DNA of 64,000 nucleotides. Origin: Colwellia sp. MB3u-45. GTDB lineage: Bacteria; Pseudomonadota; Gammaproteobacteria; Enterobacterales; Alteromonadaceae. The stretch is taken from the NCBI RefSeq assembly GCF_014077005.1, contig NZ_JACGVC010000047.1, positions 1 through 64,000 on the forward strand. The letters are read 5' to 3'. Every line of letters begins with the position of its first letter. Position 1 is the stretch's first letter. Shown in pieces: positions 8,984-17,815 of this stretch. Under the pieces are notes generated by a model, which saw only the letters and a program-made list of their open reading frames with translations, was not told the DNA's origin and searched no databases. The position numbers were made by a program, and so were the translations under genes.

Positions 8984-11881
8984 CTACTGCAACAACTGTT
9001 CAACCATTACCATAACTTGACTATACTCAGCGCTAAATTCAGTAACGGGGATCATGGCTGCGCTGTTTTGCAAGGTTGCATGGTGGCTGATGTCACGTAA
9101 CTTGCAGTAATTATCCACTAATGCCTGCTGTTGTTGTTTAGTTATAACGCCTATGTTCGCTAAATACTCCAGTAGATTAATGTTGTCTGAATAATCGCTC
9201 AAATTGGGATGCTGAGCACTGTGTGCTAAAACCAAATATTGTACAAGAAACTCAATATCGACTAAACCACCCAGTCCCTGTTTAATATCGACTTCAGTCT
9301 TTGATGACTTATCCAAGTGTTGGCGCATTTTATTACGCATTTTTATCACGTCTTCACGTAGCACTTTTTTATCACGAGTTCTCATTAAAACATTGCGTTT
9401 AATTTCTTTAAACCTGTCGGCTAATCTGGCGTGACCATAAATGACTCTGGTACGGACTAACGCTTGATGCTCCCAGGTCCAAGCGTCACTGGACTGGTAA
9501 TGAGCAAAGGTATCAATGTGCACCATTAAAAGACCGGCATTGCCCGAAGGTCTTAATCGCATGTCGAGTTCATATAAAATACCGTTTGCCATGCGAGTAT
9601 TAAATAAGTGCATCATACGTTGAGCAAGCTTTAAGTAAAATTGTCCAGCAGAAATCGACTTTTCTCCTGAGGTCATTTCTGCCAAATCAGCATCATGGAC
9701 AAACACTAAATCTAAATCAGAGCTATAACCGAGTTCAATCCCGCCTAACTTTCCATAACCAATAACAGCAAAACCTTTGTCTTGGCCGTCTAATTTACTG
9801 GTTGGCACACCAAAACGCAGTGCCATTTGTTGCCACGCTAAGTTGGCTACTTCTTCGACTAGGGCTTCTGCCAATGCAGTTAAATGATCACTGACTTTGG
9901 TAATCGGTAAAATATCAGTAATATCGGCAGCGGCGATACGTAATTGTTTAGCTTGTTTAAACTCACGTAAGGTGATCATTTGCGCTTCTTGATCGTCTTC
10001 AGGTACCCGTAACATAGTTTCACGTAGTTCCGCGACATAAGAAGATAACAGTGGTGGCTGATAAAATAATTTAGGATCAATGAGTTCATCAAGTAATATG
10101 GGAAATTTAGCAATGTGCTCTGCCACCCAACTACTGTTGCGACACAGATGAATTAATTGCTTTAATGCCCCTTCATTCTCAAATAATAATTCCAGATAGG
10201 CGGTACGTGTTGCCACCGTTTTTAGCACCCCTAATACTCGTGCTAAGGTCTGATCGGTTAGTCTTAAATCAGCAAGATGCCACAGCAGGGTTGGGATCAA
10301 TTTATCTAGCACTTGGCGGCCACGGCTGCCCATGCTGCGTTTGGTCATTTCAGCGCGAAAATCTCTCAGCGCCTGCCATATAGTTTCACTGTGAGAAAAC
10401 TCAACACCAGCTTTTGTCTCTAGCAATTGCGGAGACTGATCAATCCAAGCAATAGCCTCCTCATCGCTCCATTCACTATCCCAAAGTGTGGTCCAATATT
10501 GATCAAGCGCCTGACGGTTTGGACTTTCCTCACCAATAAGTTCACTAAATTGTTGATGAACGCCCTGCATATGAGTAGCAAGCTGTGCCAAAAAAGTTGG
10601 CCAGTTTGTACAATTTTCGTCGGCAAGAATGCTGACTAAGCGCTGCTGGTCTAATTCATTGTCAGGTAAGGTTTGAGTTTGTTGATCATTTAACGCTTGA
10701 ATAATATTTTCAACCCGACGCAAAAATCGATAACTAGCCGTTAACACTTGCGCACTGGGTTGTGTAAGCACATCGTGTGTTACCAATAAAGGCAGTACGG
10801 TGAGTAAGTTACGATGCTGTAAATCACTAACACGGCCACCTCGGATCATTTGAAAAACTTGCACAATAAATTCAACTTCGCGAATACCGCCCGCGCCCAG
10901 CTTGATATTATTATTGAGTTGCTTACGCCTAACCTCTTGGGCAATCATAGCTTTCATACGTCGCAGGCTGTCGATAACGCTAAAATCAATGTAGCGTCGA
11001 TATACAAAAGGTCGCAACATATTAGACAATTGGTCATGATACTTACCTTCTCCGACCAACCGCGCCTTTAACATCGCATAACGCTCCCAATCACGCCCTT
11101 GATCTTGATAATAATCTTCCATGGCATTAAACGATAAGACTAATGGCCCACTTTCACCAAAAGGGCGTAAACGCATATCAACACGATAAACAAAACCGTC
11201 AGCGGTATGTTGATTTAACGCGGTAATTAATTTTTGCCCTAAGCGAGTAAAAAATAATTGATTGTCGATACTTCGCCTAAGCCCTTGGGTTGCTCCCGCT
11301 TCAGGATAGACAAAAATCAAATCAATATCAGAAGAAAAGTTAAGCTCTTGTCCGCCTAATTTACCCATGCCATATACCAGTAAATTTTGGGTTTCATTGG
11401 CACTGTTGACCGGTACACCCCACTTGCTTTCACAAAACTTTGTTAACCAAGCATTAGCCGCAATAATCAAACTATCAGCTAATGAAGACAGTCGTTTTAA
11501 CGATTCATCAAGCGTTATATCCAATAGAAAATCACCAACAGCAATATCTACCATTTGCTTTAAACGAAACAATCGCAGGCACTTTTGCAGTTGTTCTTCT
11601 GTGGAGCATTTATCAATACTGTCAGCAAGCATTACGCTATATTGCGGTGTTTCACTCGACAATAACTGCTCGCTATTAAAAAGCTCAACCAGCAACTCGG
11701 GGGCTTGTATGGCACTACGCAAAATAAAGTCACTTAACCCTAATGCCCTTTTAAACAGCGCTAAGCGCTCTGGTGATAAAGTATCGGTAACATTCGGATA
11801 TTGTTGAGAAAACTCTAGCCAACTATCAGCTTGTTGGCTGGCAAGTAATGGCGGAAATGGCAAAGACGATGAATTAGACAC
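8984..11881 (-). CDS. glnE: Bifunctional glutamine-synthetase adenylyltransferase/deadenylase GlnE
   Basis: GlnE attaches AMP to, or removes it from, glutamine synthetase in response to PII and glutamine. The 965-residue protein shows the expected duplication of a nucleotidyltransferase domain. The first catalytic block is GMGKLGGQELNFSSDIDLIF near residue 170 (deadenylase half). The second is GYGKLGGIELGYSSDLDLVF near residue 700 (adenylylase half). Each is followed by a MRLRP motif and by a GGIREVEFIVQ or GGLVDIEFLVQ helix. Both Asp-x-Asp pairs are intact, so both activities are expected. The gene stands alone between the TcpQ-like gene and the PspA cluster; its promoter region (11882-11980) backs onto that cluster. 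Confidence 0.97.
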   Translation of the reverse strand: MSNSSSLPFPPLLASQQADSWLEFSQQYPNVTDTLSPERLALFKRALGLSDFILRSAIQAPELLVELFNSEQLLSSETPQYSVMLADSIDKCSTEEQLQKCLRLFRLKQMVDIAVGDFLLDITLDESLKRLSSLADSLIIAANAWLTKFCESKWGVPVNSANETQNLLVYGMGKLGGQELNFSSDIDLIFVYPEAGATQGLRRSIDNQLFFTRLGQKLITALNQHTADGFVYRVDMRLRPFGESGPLVLSFNAMEDYYQDQGRDWERYAMLKARLVGEGKYHDQLSNMLRPFVYRRYIDFSVIDSLRRMKAMIAQEVRRKQLNNNIKLGAGGIREVEFIVQVFQMIRGGRVSDLQHRNLLTVLPLLVTHDVLTQPSAQVLTASYRFLRRVENIIQALNDQQTQTLPDNELDQQRLVSILADENCTNWPTFLAQLATHMQGVHQQFSELIGEESPNRQALDQYWTTLWDSEWSDEEAIAWIDQSPQLLETKAGVEFSHSETIWQALRDFRAEMTKRSMGSRGRQVLDKLIPTLLWHLADLRLTDQTLARVLGVLKTVATRTAYLELLFENEGALKQLIHLCRNSSWVAEHIAKFPILLDELIDPKLFYQPPLLSSYVAELRETMLRVPEDDQEAQMITLREFKQAKQLRIAAADITDILPITKVSDHLTALAEALVEEVANLAWQQMALRFGVPTSKLDGQDKGFAVIGYGKLGGIELGYSSDLDLVFVHDADLAEMTSGEKSISAGQFYLKLAQRMMHLFNTRMANGILYELDMRLRPSGNAGLLMVHIDTFAHYQSSDAWTWEHQALVRTRVIYGHARLADRFKEIKRNVLMRTRDKKVLREDVIKMRNKMRQHLDKSSKTEVDIKQGLGGLVDIEFLVQYLVLAHSAQHPNLSDYSDNINLLEYLANIGVITKQQQQALVDNYCKLRDISHHATLQNSAAMIPVTEFSAEYSQVMVMVEQLLQ

Positions 11882-11979
11882 GTTATCCTCGATAAAAGCT
11901 AAAATGAAAATGAGTAAGGTAAGTAATAATTAATAACAATCAGTAACAAATTAATTTCACTGATATACTTAAAAAAATA

Positions 11980-11992
11980 GACATAATATGTC
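11980..11992. promoter_or_regulatory. Palindromic operator candidate, copy 1 (GACATAATATGTC)
   Basis: A perfect 6+1+6 palindrome lying 46 bp before the chosen start of the lipoprotein gene. A TATACT hexamer at 11964-11969 could be the -10 of the promoter, which would put the palindrome at about +5 to +17, a repressor-like position; the -35 is weak. Two further copies occur at 15847-15861 and 15882-15898 in the same gene cluster. I found no other full copy in the window by reading. Confidence 0.6.
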
Positions 11993-12038
11993 AGAAGTGA
12001 TACTAATGAATGATAACCATAGCATTTTTGAGGACACT

Positions 12039-13016
12039 ATGGCAGGAATGCAGCCGCTAAAATCAATGATACTCTTGCTAACGTTATTGCTCTCCGCTTG
12101 TGGAGATCCAATAAAAGGGCAAATCACTCAACAAATCCCACTCACTGAACAACGTATTGAATTACTTGCTCAAGCACTTGCTAACGGGCAAGTTCGTAAT
12201 GCTAATTTGATTACTCAATACGGGGAGAGATTACTACAAAGTAAGCCAGATTATAAACCCTTAATTGACGAGTTTTTAAAAGATACCGGCACAAAAGGCC
12301 CGATGTTTATTGCCTTAGTTGACCGACTAAATACGGTAAAAAAACAACCACAAATGTTTGAGAGTTCTCAAGCTATTTATGATGAGTTATTAAACCTGTA
12401 TCAAGCAGCCGATCCCGTTCTATATTCTGATGCCTTAAGCGATCCGCTTAATGTCTTGGCTGATATGTCTGATGGCACTTTACCGCGCGTTAATGCGATG
12501 TCAAAAGAGCAAAGCTTAGCAGCCAATAAAGCACAAGACTTTGGCACAGGTGAACAGCTTATTGGCAATCCGTCTTACGGTAACTGGACTACTGGCTCAA
12601 ATGGCATGTCATTTTGGGCTTGGTACGGTATGTACTCGATGATGGGTGATGTATTTGGCTCTCGCCGAACGAGTTATAATGATTGGGGCCGTAACCGAAA
12701 TTATAGTTATTACAATGATTATGGCCGCAAGCGCTACAGCTCGCCAAATCAACTAAGTAAACAAACTGATTTAGATGCTCGCACCAAAAAATCATTTCAA
12801 AGCCGCGGCCAAAAATACACCAGTACTTACAGCAAAAATAGAACTGGCGCGTCAAGTATTTCTAGCCAGAGCAAAAGCGCACAAACCAGTGCCAATCGAT
12901 TTGCTAGCAAAACAGCCAATAAAAGCGCTTATGCAAGATCAAGCACAAGTGGAAAAAATGCTAGCTTTAGAAACAGTAAGAGTACAACGTCACGAAGCTT
13001 TAGACGTGGAAAGTAG
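12039..13016 (+). CDS. Lipoprotein with basic Ser/Arg/Tyr-rich tail, first gene of the PspA cluster
   Basis: From the ATG at 12039 the product is 325 residues. A longer frame opens at 11988, but that ATG lies inside the palindromic operator and has no ribosome site, whereas GAGG sits 5 bases before 12039. The signal peptide MQPLKSMILLLTLLLSAC ends in a lipobox (Cys21). A helical region to about residue 170 is followed by a low-complexity tail rich in Ser, Arg, Lys, Asn and Tyr (about 185-325), starting with GMSFWAWYGMYSMMGDVFG. I do not recognise a named family. E. coli YjfM (DUF1190), a lipoprotein beside the PspA paralogue YjfJ, has a similar layout with a SFWMPLMAGYMMG-like segment, so this may be its counterpart; that is inference. 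Confidence 0.75.
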   Translation: MAGMQPLKSMILLLTLLLSACGDPIKGQITQQIPLTEQRIELLAQALANGQVRNANLITQYGERLLQSKPDYKPLIDEFLKDTGTKGPMFIALVDRLNTVKKQPQMFESSQAIYDELLNLYQAADPVLYSDALSDPLNVLADMSDGTLPRVNAMSKEQSLAANKAQDFGTGEQLIGNPSYGNWTTGSNGMSFWAWYGMYSMMGDVFGSRRTSYNDWGRNRNYSYYNDYGRKRYSSPNQLSKQTDLDARTKKSFQSRGQKYTSTYSKNRTGASSISSQSKSAQTSANRFASKTANKSAYARSSTSGKNASFRNSKSTTSRSFRRGK

Positions 13017-13024
13017 GGATAAGT

Positions 13025-13927
13025 ATGAATACATTTATTGAAATAACTGGTCTAAATATAGAGTTATTAATTTTCTTAGCTATCGATATAACGATTGCCA
13101 TTATATTACTTTGCGCCATGCGCTTTATTAGTGGTTTATCTGCAAAAGTTAACTCTACAGACGAACTTGCCAAAGAAGATAACTTTGCTTTTGGTGTTAG
13201 TGTTGCCGGTAGTGTTGCTGCCTTGGGTATTGTACTAACGGGTGCCATTACCGGTGAAAATGCCGAAAGTTATTTAATGGAAATTGTCGGCATGGCAAGC
13301 TATGGCATTTTAGGTTTAATTTTAATTAAAGTAGGCCGGGTTTTTCATGACCGTTTTGCTTTAAACCAAATAGATAAAAATGCGCAAATTAAAGCCCATA
13401 ATATCTCAGTGGGTATTGTCGATGCTTCAGGTGCTATTGCCACCGCCATTATTATTCGCGCGGTATTACTGTGGGTTTACGGTTTAGATATCAACACCTT
13501 TATCGCTATTATTGCTGGCTTTATAGTCTCACAAGCCATGTTAGTGTTAGTTACCCGTATTAAAGAACGCCAGTATGCTAAAAACAATCAAAATAGCTGC
13601 ATGCAAAATGCCTTTGCTGAAGGCCAAGTGGCTCTCGCCATTCGTTATGCTGGTCAAGTTATTAGTACGGCCCTAGCGGTAACAGCTGCCAGCCACTTTT
13701 TAACTTATAGCCCAGAGACCTTATTAGCTAATATAGTTGGCTGGTTTATCTTTGGTATAATTATGACCATATTAGTCGCTGTTCTTACTTCTATTGCTAA
13801 ACGCCTAGTGCTGATGGGTATCAACTTAGTTGAGGAAGTAGACCATCAACACAATATTGGTGTCGCCAGTGTTGAGATGGCGATTAGCATTTCAATTGCG
13901 CTTATTTTAACGGCGTTAATGTCATAG
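13025..13927 (+). CDS. Tandem DUF350 inner-membrane protein (YjfL/UPF0719-like)
   Basis: 300 residues with about eight hydrophobic helices. It is built from two copies of the DUF350 unit: one at residues about 15-150 (FAFGVSVAGSVAALGIVLTG, then ESYLMEIVGMASYGILGLIL) and a second at about 200-300 (NAFAEGQVALAIRYAGQVIS, then ETLLANIVGWFIFGIIMTIL). E. coli YjfL (UPF0719) is a single-unit relative and lies in the yjfIJKLM cluster with a PspA paralogue. The function is unknown; a membrane partner of PspA is the usual suggestion. It starts 8 bp after the lipoprotein stop, so the two form an operon, and a long hairpin follows. Confidence 0.88.
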   Translation: MNTFIEITGLNIELLIFLAIDITIAIILLCAMRFISGLSAKVNSTDELAKEDNFAFGVSVAGSVAALGIVLTGAITGENAESYLMEIVGMASYGILGLILIKVGRVFHDRFALNQIDKNAQIKAHNISVGIVDASGAIATAIIIRAVLLWVYGLDINTFIAIIAGFIVSQAMLVLVTRIKERQYAKNNQNSCMQNAFAEGQVALAIRYAGQVISTALAVTAASHFLTYSPETLLANIVGWFIFGIIMTILVAVLTSIAKRLVLMGINLVEEVDHQHNIGVASVEMAISISIALILTALMS

Positions 13928-13948
13928 TTTTATCAAAATTTTGCTATT

Positions 13949-13986
13949 AAAATAACCAAGGGTAAATTATTACGCTTGGTTATTTT
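13949..13986 (+). terminator. Long hairpin between the DUF350 and SpeE-like genes
   Basis: The arms AAAATAACCAAG (13949-13960) and CTTGGTTATTTT (13975-13986) pair perfectly. An inner GTAA/TTAC extension closes the loop and a short T-rich end follows. It looks like a terminator or attenuator that would reduce readthrough from the lipoprotein-DUF350 pair into the next gene. A processing or stabilising hairpin is the alternative. Confidence 0.65.
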
Positions 13987-14030
13987 CCCCGTTTCATTAA
14001 ACACCCATTTAACTCAAGCTAGGAATAACC

Positions 14031-15737
14031 ATGACAAGCAATAGAAATCGCCTATGGGATGATGTACTCCTGATTTTAACTATGGCTGTTTTAGCGGGTT
14101 GTGGCCTGATATACGAATACCTATTGTCACATTATGCCGGTCGTGTACTGGGTATTATGGAAAGTACCATTTACGCTATGATTGGCCTGATGATTGTCGC
14201 TATGGGTTTAGGTGCTTTTGCGGCGCGAAAAATTCAATGCGCCTTTAATGGCTTTGTTTGGTTAGAGCTAATGATTGCTTTTCTGGGTAGTAGCTCAATA
14301 CTCATTATTGGTGGACTGATCGCCATCACACAAACTTTTCCTGACATATTAGGCTCGATGTTTAACTTGCCCCCTGACGCCTACCCGCGAGGTGGTTTAT
14401 TTAAACAACTGAGTTTTATTGCCTTTAATAGTCCCTATTTTTTCGGTCTAATTCTGGGCTTTTTTATTGGTATGGAAATCCCCCTTATTGCACGCATTCG
14501 CGAAGAAATACATCAAAAACATCTTAAAAATAATCTTGGCACCATTTACGGCGCTGATTATATTGGCGCCGGTATTGGCGCTGCCATTTGGGTAATATTT
14601 CTCTTATCTATAGACATCAGCAAAGCGAGTGCATTAACTGCCGCCTTAAATCTAACTGCTGGCATTGTATTTATTTTATATTATTGGCAAAAACTGACCT
14701 GGCGAAAAACCTTAATAACGGCTCATGGCATTTTATTAGTGATGATCATGGCAATTTACCAATTTGGTAATGGCTGGTTAAGTCAAATGAGTAACTTACT
14801 TTATCTCGACAAAGTTGTTTATAGTGACAAAACGCGTTTTCAACAACTGACTTTTACCAAAAGAAATATGGGCCCTGAAGAAGGCAGCATTATTAACTTT
14901 TATTTAAATGGCCGCTTACAGTTTTCATCCTCAGATGAATTTATTTACCACAGTTATCTTGTTAGCCCAGTATTAGCTGGCTCAGCACGCCATGACAACA
15001 TTCTCATTATTGGTGGCGGTGATGGCCTAGCATTAAGAGATGTTTTACAGTGGCAACCTAAAAAAGTCACCTTAGTGGATTTAGATGCGCAACTCATTGA
15101 ATTATTTAAAAATCCACATGATAAATTACCTCTGAGGCTGGCTAATGCCATTGAAGACTTAAACGCAGTAAGTTTGCGCGATGAGCGTGTTGAAATTATT
15201 GCCGCTGATGCTTTTATCGCTATCGATCAACTATTGCAAAGCCATCAAACCTTTGACGCGATTATTGTTGACCTACCCGACCCCAGCCATCCAGATTTAA
15301 ATAAACTTTATTCAGTTAATTTTTATGCCCGATTAAAGCAACTACTGGCGGGCGATGGCTTAATTGGCATTCAATCGGCCAGTCCTTATCATGCTAAAGA
15401 CGCCTTTATTGCTATTGGTAAAACGGTACAAGCCGCTGGATATTCAACGGTTCAGCAATATCATGACAACGTACCTAGTTTCGGCGAATGGGGTTGGACT
15501 ATTGCCAGTAAAATGGGCGCAGCGCCTTTAACAAGATTAAAACGCTTACCTCAATTGCCTGTTGATCACCATTGGCTAACCTTACCTATGGTGACTAATG
15601 CCTTTGAATTTTCTCGAGATTTTTATCAAGACAGTGAAACCGTACCGATTAATTACCTTGGCAGTCATGCAATTTATCAATTACATCAAAAAGCATGGCA
15701 AGATCAACAAGGCTTGAACAATGCTCATTTACAGTGA
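14031..15737 (+). CDS. Membrane-embedded spermidine-synthase-like aminopropyltransferase
   Basis: 568 residues: about seven transmembrane helices (residues 12-250) followed by a cytosolic spermidine-synthase-type Rossmann domain (about 255-520). The decarboxylated-SAM-binding loop IIGGGDGLALRD is at 326-337, the acidic LVDLD at 348-352, and the catalytic region VDLPDPSHPDLNKLYS at 413-428. The latter keeps the aspartates of the polyamine synthase signature. Membrane SpeE-like proteins of this type are repeatedly found with PspA, DUF350 and YjfC-like genes. The acceptor amine is not known, so polyamine synthesis is an inference from the fold. No S-adenosylmethionine decarboxylase or YjfC-like ligase gene occurs in the window. 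Confidence 0.88.
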   Translation: MTSNRNRLWDDVLLILTMAVLAGCGLIYEYLLSHYAGRVLGIMESTIYAMIGLMIVAMGLGAFAARKIQCAFNGFVWLELMIAFLGSSSILIIGGLIAITQTFPDILGSMFNLPPDAYPRGGLFKQLSFIAFNSPYFFGLILGFFIGMEIPLIARIREEIHQKHLKNNLGTIYGADYIGAGIGAAIWVIFLLSIDISKASALTAALNLTAGIVFILYYWQKLTWRKTLITAHGILLVMIMAIYQFGNGWLSQMSNLLYLDKVVYSDKTRFQQLTFTKRNMGPEEGSIINFYLNGRLQFSSSDEFIYHSYLVSPVLAGSARHDNILIIGGGDGLALRDVLQWQPKKVTLVDLDAQLIELFKNPHDKLPLRLANAIEDLNAVSLRDERVEIIAADAFIAIDQLLQSHQTFDAIIVDLPDPSHPDLNKLYSVNFYARLKQLLAGDGLIGIQSASPYHAKDAFIAIGKTVQAAGYSTVQQYHDNVPSFGEWGWTIASKMGAAPLTRLKRLPQLPVDHHWLTLPMVTNAFEFSRDFYQDSETVPINYLGSHAIYQLHQKAWQDQQGLNNAHLQ

Positions 15738-15845
15738 GCACAATGAATACAGATAAACTGCAACGGCATTATTGATCTTTTATTTAGCACCAAGACGTTT
15801 GATATAGCTTAAGCTAAGATAAAATAAGAAAAATGAAATAAGCAC

Positions 15846-15898
15846 TTGACATAATATGTCATGATGCTAAATTAACCCAATACGACATATTATGTCGT
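15846..15898 (+). promoter_or_regulatory. Promoter flanked by two palindromic operators (copies 2 and 3)
   Basis: A consensus -35 TTGACA (15846-15851) overlaps operator copy 2, a 15-bp palindrome TGACATAATATGTCA at 15847-15861. A possible -10 TAAATT is at 15868-15873. Copy 3 is a 17-bp palindrome, ACGACATATTATGTCGT, at 15882-15898, near or just after the expected start point. Copies 2 and 3 are 36 bp apart centre to centre. Occupancy of both sites would block the promoter of the DUF2170-pspA genes. The regulator is unknown; the RHH protein at 17816-18145 is the local candidate. Confidence 0.65.
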
Positions 15899-15952
15899 TA
15901 AGTAAAACAGTATCACTGATTTTACGCTACTTATTCGAGCATGAGGAATAAC

Positions 15953-16366
15953 ATGAATATTCATAAAATAGCTGACTACCTAAATACCTTGGCTGATGAT
16001 TCAGATACTGGGATGGTGTTTGATTGCCAACCCATTTCAGGTGAAGTCGATGTATTACAAATTTCGGTATTCGGCCGTGAAGAGTTACCTATTTTTGTGT
16101 CGGTAACGGATGATCAAATTCTTTGTATCACCTACCTCTGGGGTGAAGAAGAAGTTAAATCAGACAAGATAAATGAAATGCATGTCAGTATGTTAGAAAT
16201 GAACATACCTATGCCATTATCTTCATTTTCGAAAATTGGTGATAAATATGTCATTTTTGGTGCGCTAGCGATTAGCTCAACATTTGATGATATCGAACAC
16301 GAACTAGCGGTATTGAGCAATAATGCGCTAGAAATTATTGATGACATGAGTGATTACTTAATTTAA
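15953..16366 (+). CDS. DUF2170 protein (YjfI-like)
   Basis: 137 residues, acidic and without membrane segments. The chosen start is the ATG at 15953, because GAGG (15943-15946) is correctly spaced before it. An ATG at 15941 would place this ribosome site inside the gene. The sequence (FDCQPISGEVDVLQISVFGREELPIFVS in two parts, then a CITYLWGEEEVK block and late MPLSSFSKIG) matches DUF2170, the family of E. coli YjfI. In E. coli yjfI is directly followed by the PspA paralogue yjfJ, and the same order holds here (20 bp gap). The function is unknown; co-occurrence suggests that it assists or regulates PspA. Confidence 0.85.
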   Translation: MNIHKIADYLNTLADDSDTGMVFDCQPISGEVDVLQISVFGREELPIFVSVTDDQILCITYLWGEEEVKSDKINEMHVSMLEMNIPMPLSSFSKIGDKYVIFGALAISSTFDDIEHELAVLSNNALEIIDDMSDYLI

Positions 16367-16389
16367 GCAACCACCTTAGGAGTATTATG

Positions 16390-17079
16390 ATGAGTATTTT
16401 TAAAAAAATTATGACCGCTATTCGCGGCGGCGCAACTGAAGTCGGTGAAAACATTATTGACTCAAATGCAACCCGTATTTTTGAACAAGAAATTCGTGAC
16501 GCAGAAAATCACCTCACTAAAGCTAAACGTGACCTAACCGGTGTTATGGCACAACAAATGTCGTCTAGCCGTGACGTTGAGCGCATTAAGCGTGAAGTTA
16601 CTGAGCATGAAGGTTATGCCGTTCAAGCCCTAGAAAAAGGTGACGACGAACTTGCTTTAGCAGTTGCTGAAAAGATATCAGCACTTGAAAATGAACTCGC
16701 CACGCAGCAACAATCACTTGATAGCTTTCAAGGCAGTGCTGAACGCTTGAAAGAGTTAGTGAAAAAGAGTGAACGTCACGTAGCTGAATACAAACGTCAA
16801 TTGTCTATGGTGAAAACCACAGAAAGCGTGCAAAAAGCCACCTCGGCAATTACCGATAACTTCTCATCAAGTAACTCTAAGCTATTAAGTGCCAAAGACT
16901 CATTAGAGCGCATTAAAGCTAAGCAACAGAAATTTGATGATCGCATGAAAGCCGCTGAAGTACTTGAGTCAGAAAACTCAGATAACTCACTTGAAGCTAA
17001 GCTTAAAGAAGCTGGCATTGGCGCTAGTGACAACAACGCAAATTCAGTATTAGAGCGTTTAAAAGCTAAAAAGAAGTAA
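16390..17079 (+). CDS. PspA/IM30 family envelope-stress protein (YjfJ-like)
   Basis: A 229-residue, almost entirely coiled-coil protein of the PspA/Vipp1 (ESCRT-III-like) family. These bind stressed inner membranes and form rods or rings. The N-terminal amphipathic helix MSIFKKIMTAIRGGATEVGE should insert into the membrane. DSNATRIFEQEIRDAENHL, the long heptad region to about residue 180, and the tail LEAKLKEAGIG followed by NSVLERLKAKKK match YjfJ rather than classical PspA. Two ATGs (16387 and 16390) are possible; AGGAG is better spaced (7 bases) for the second. No pspF, pspB or pspC genes are near, so regulation must differ from the classical Psp response. Confidence 0.92.
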   Translation: MSIFKKIMTAIRGGATEVGENIIDSNATRIFEQEIRDAENHLTKAKRDLTGVMAQQMSSSRDVERIKREVTEHEGYAVQALEKGDDELALAVAEKISALENELATQQQSLDSFQGSAERLKELVKKSERHVAEYKRQLSMVKTTESVQKATSAITDNFSSSNSKLLSAKDSLERIKAKQQKFDDRMKAAEVLESENSDNSLEAKLKEAGIGASDNNANSVLERLKAKKK

Positions 17080-17095
17080 CTTACAAGTTACTACC

Positions 17096-17129
17096 ACCGC
17101 TTTGTATCCATGATGCAAAGCGGTTTTTT
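17096..17129 (+). terminator. Rho-independent terminator after the PspA gene
   Basis: The arms ACCGCTTTG and CAAAGCGGT pair perfectly across an 11-base loop and are followed by six T residues. This would make the DUF2170-PspA pair the main transcript, with the DUF2491-RHH-channel genes expressed by readthrough or from another promoter. Confidence 0.85.
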
Positions 17130-17174
17130 AGTTTAATTAAATGCCAGTTTAGCCATTGATATTCGGAGCAAATA

Positions 17175-17813
17175 GTGAGCTTTTTTAAAAATATATTTAA
17201 GAAACCAACGCCAGAACGTAAACTCAATAATGTAAAAGAACTCACCCTAGGTGACATCATTGTGCTATCAGACAGTTTTGGTTTGCCCGCAGCACTAAGA
17301 GCGCAAGAATTTCAAGTAACGGCCGTTAACAGCTATGAATTTGAAAATAAAACTCAAGCAGAATGGGTTTTGCAGGGCGGTGACAATACAGAGTTGTATT
17401 TAACTTTGGACGTTGATGATAAAACCTATCTAAAATTTTCCCTGAAAATATTGCATCAAGATGTTGAAACACTGTTTGATCTTGAGCAATTTGCTGAAGT
17501 TTTCGATGAACCGGGTCAAGCGCAATTAGAGCGCATAGCAGACAGTAGCACCACGTCAGGCTGGAGCAGCGAAATATATCGACAAAGCAGTTATGCCCAA
17601 GTAGGTTACTTTCATCGCAAAGATTATCGAAAAGATGAACTCTCAGCTTACCAAGGCAAAGACAGTGGTGAGCAATTTGAGCTTTATTCGCTATTTGATG
17701 AAGATCAAGATAAAGGCGTCGATATTGAAGTATGGCAAGACGGCGATACCGAAGTATTTTTAACCTTATTTAAACCCACCACAGATATTGTTGATATGTA
17801 TCCAGGGAGTTAA
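17175..17813 (+). CDS. DUF2491 protein (YjfK-like)
   Basis: 212 residues with no signal peptide or membrane helix. It starts with GTG at 17175, preceded by GGAG six bases upstream. LTLGDIIVLSDSFGLPAALR near the N-terminus and the later YRQSSYAQVGYFHRKDY and VDIEVWQDGDTEVFLTLF blocks match DUF2491, represented by E. coli YjfK next to the PspA paralogue YjfJ. It is acidic and beta-rich. The biochemical function is unknown. It follows the PspA terminator by 45 bp and precedes the RHH gene by 2 bp, so those two are translationally coupled. Confidence 0.85.
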   Translation: MSFFKNIFKKPTPERKLNNVKELTLGDIIVLSDSFGLPAALRAQEFQVTAVNSYEFENKTQAEWVLQGGDNTELYLTLDVDDKTYLKFSLKILHQDVETLFDLEQFAEVFDEPGQAQLERIADSSTTSGWSSEIYRQSSYAQVGYFHRKDYRKDELSAYQGKDSGEQFELYSLFDEDQDKGVDIEVWQDGDTEVFLTLFKPTTDIVDMYPGS

Positions 17814-17815
17814 TT

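Noticed and set aside
11367-11807. 146-codon plus-strand frame inside glnE
   Set aside because: Antisense of a well-conserved GlnE domain, with composition typical of a shadow frame.
11988-12038. Longer start for the PspA-cluster lipoprotein (ATG at 11988)
   Set aside because: The codon lies inside the palindromic operator, has no ribosome site, and puts 17 charged/polar residues before a clean lipoprotein signal. The ATG at 12039 has GAGG at good spacing.
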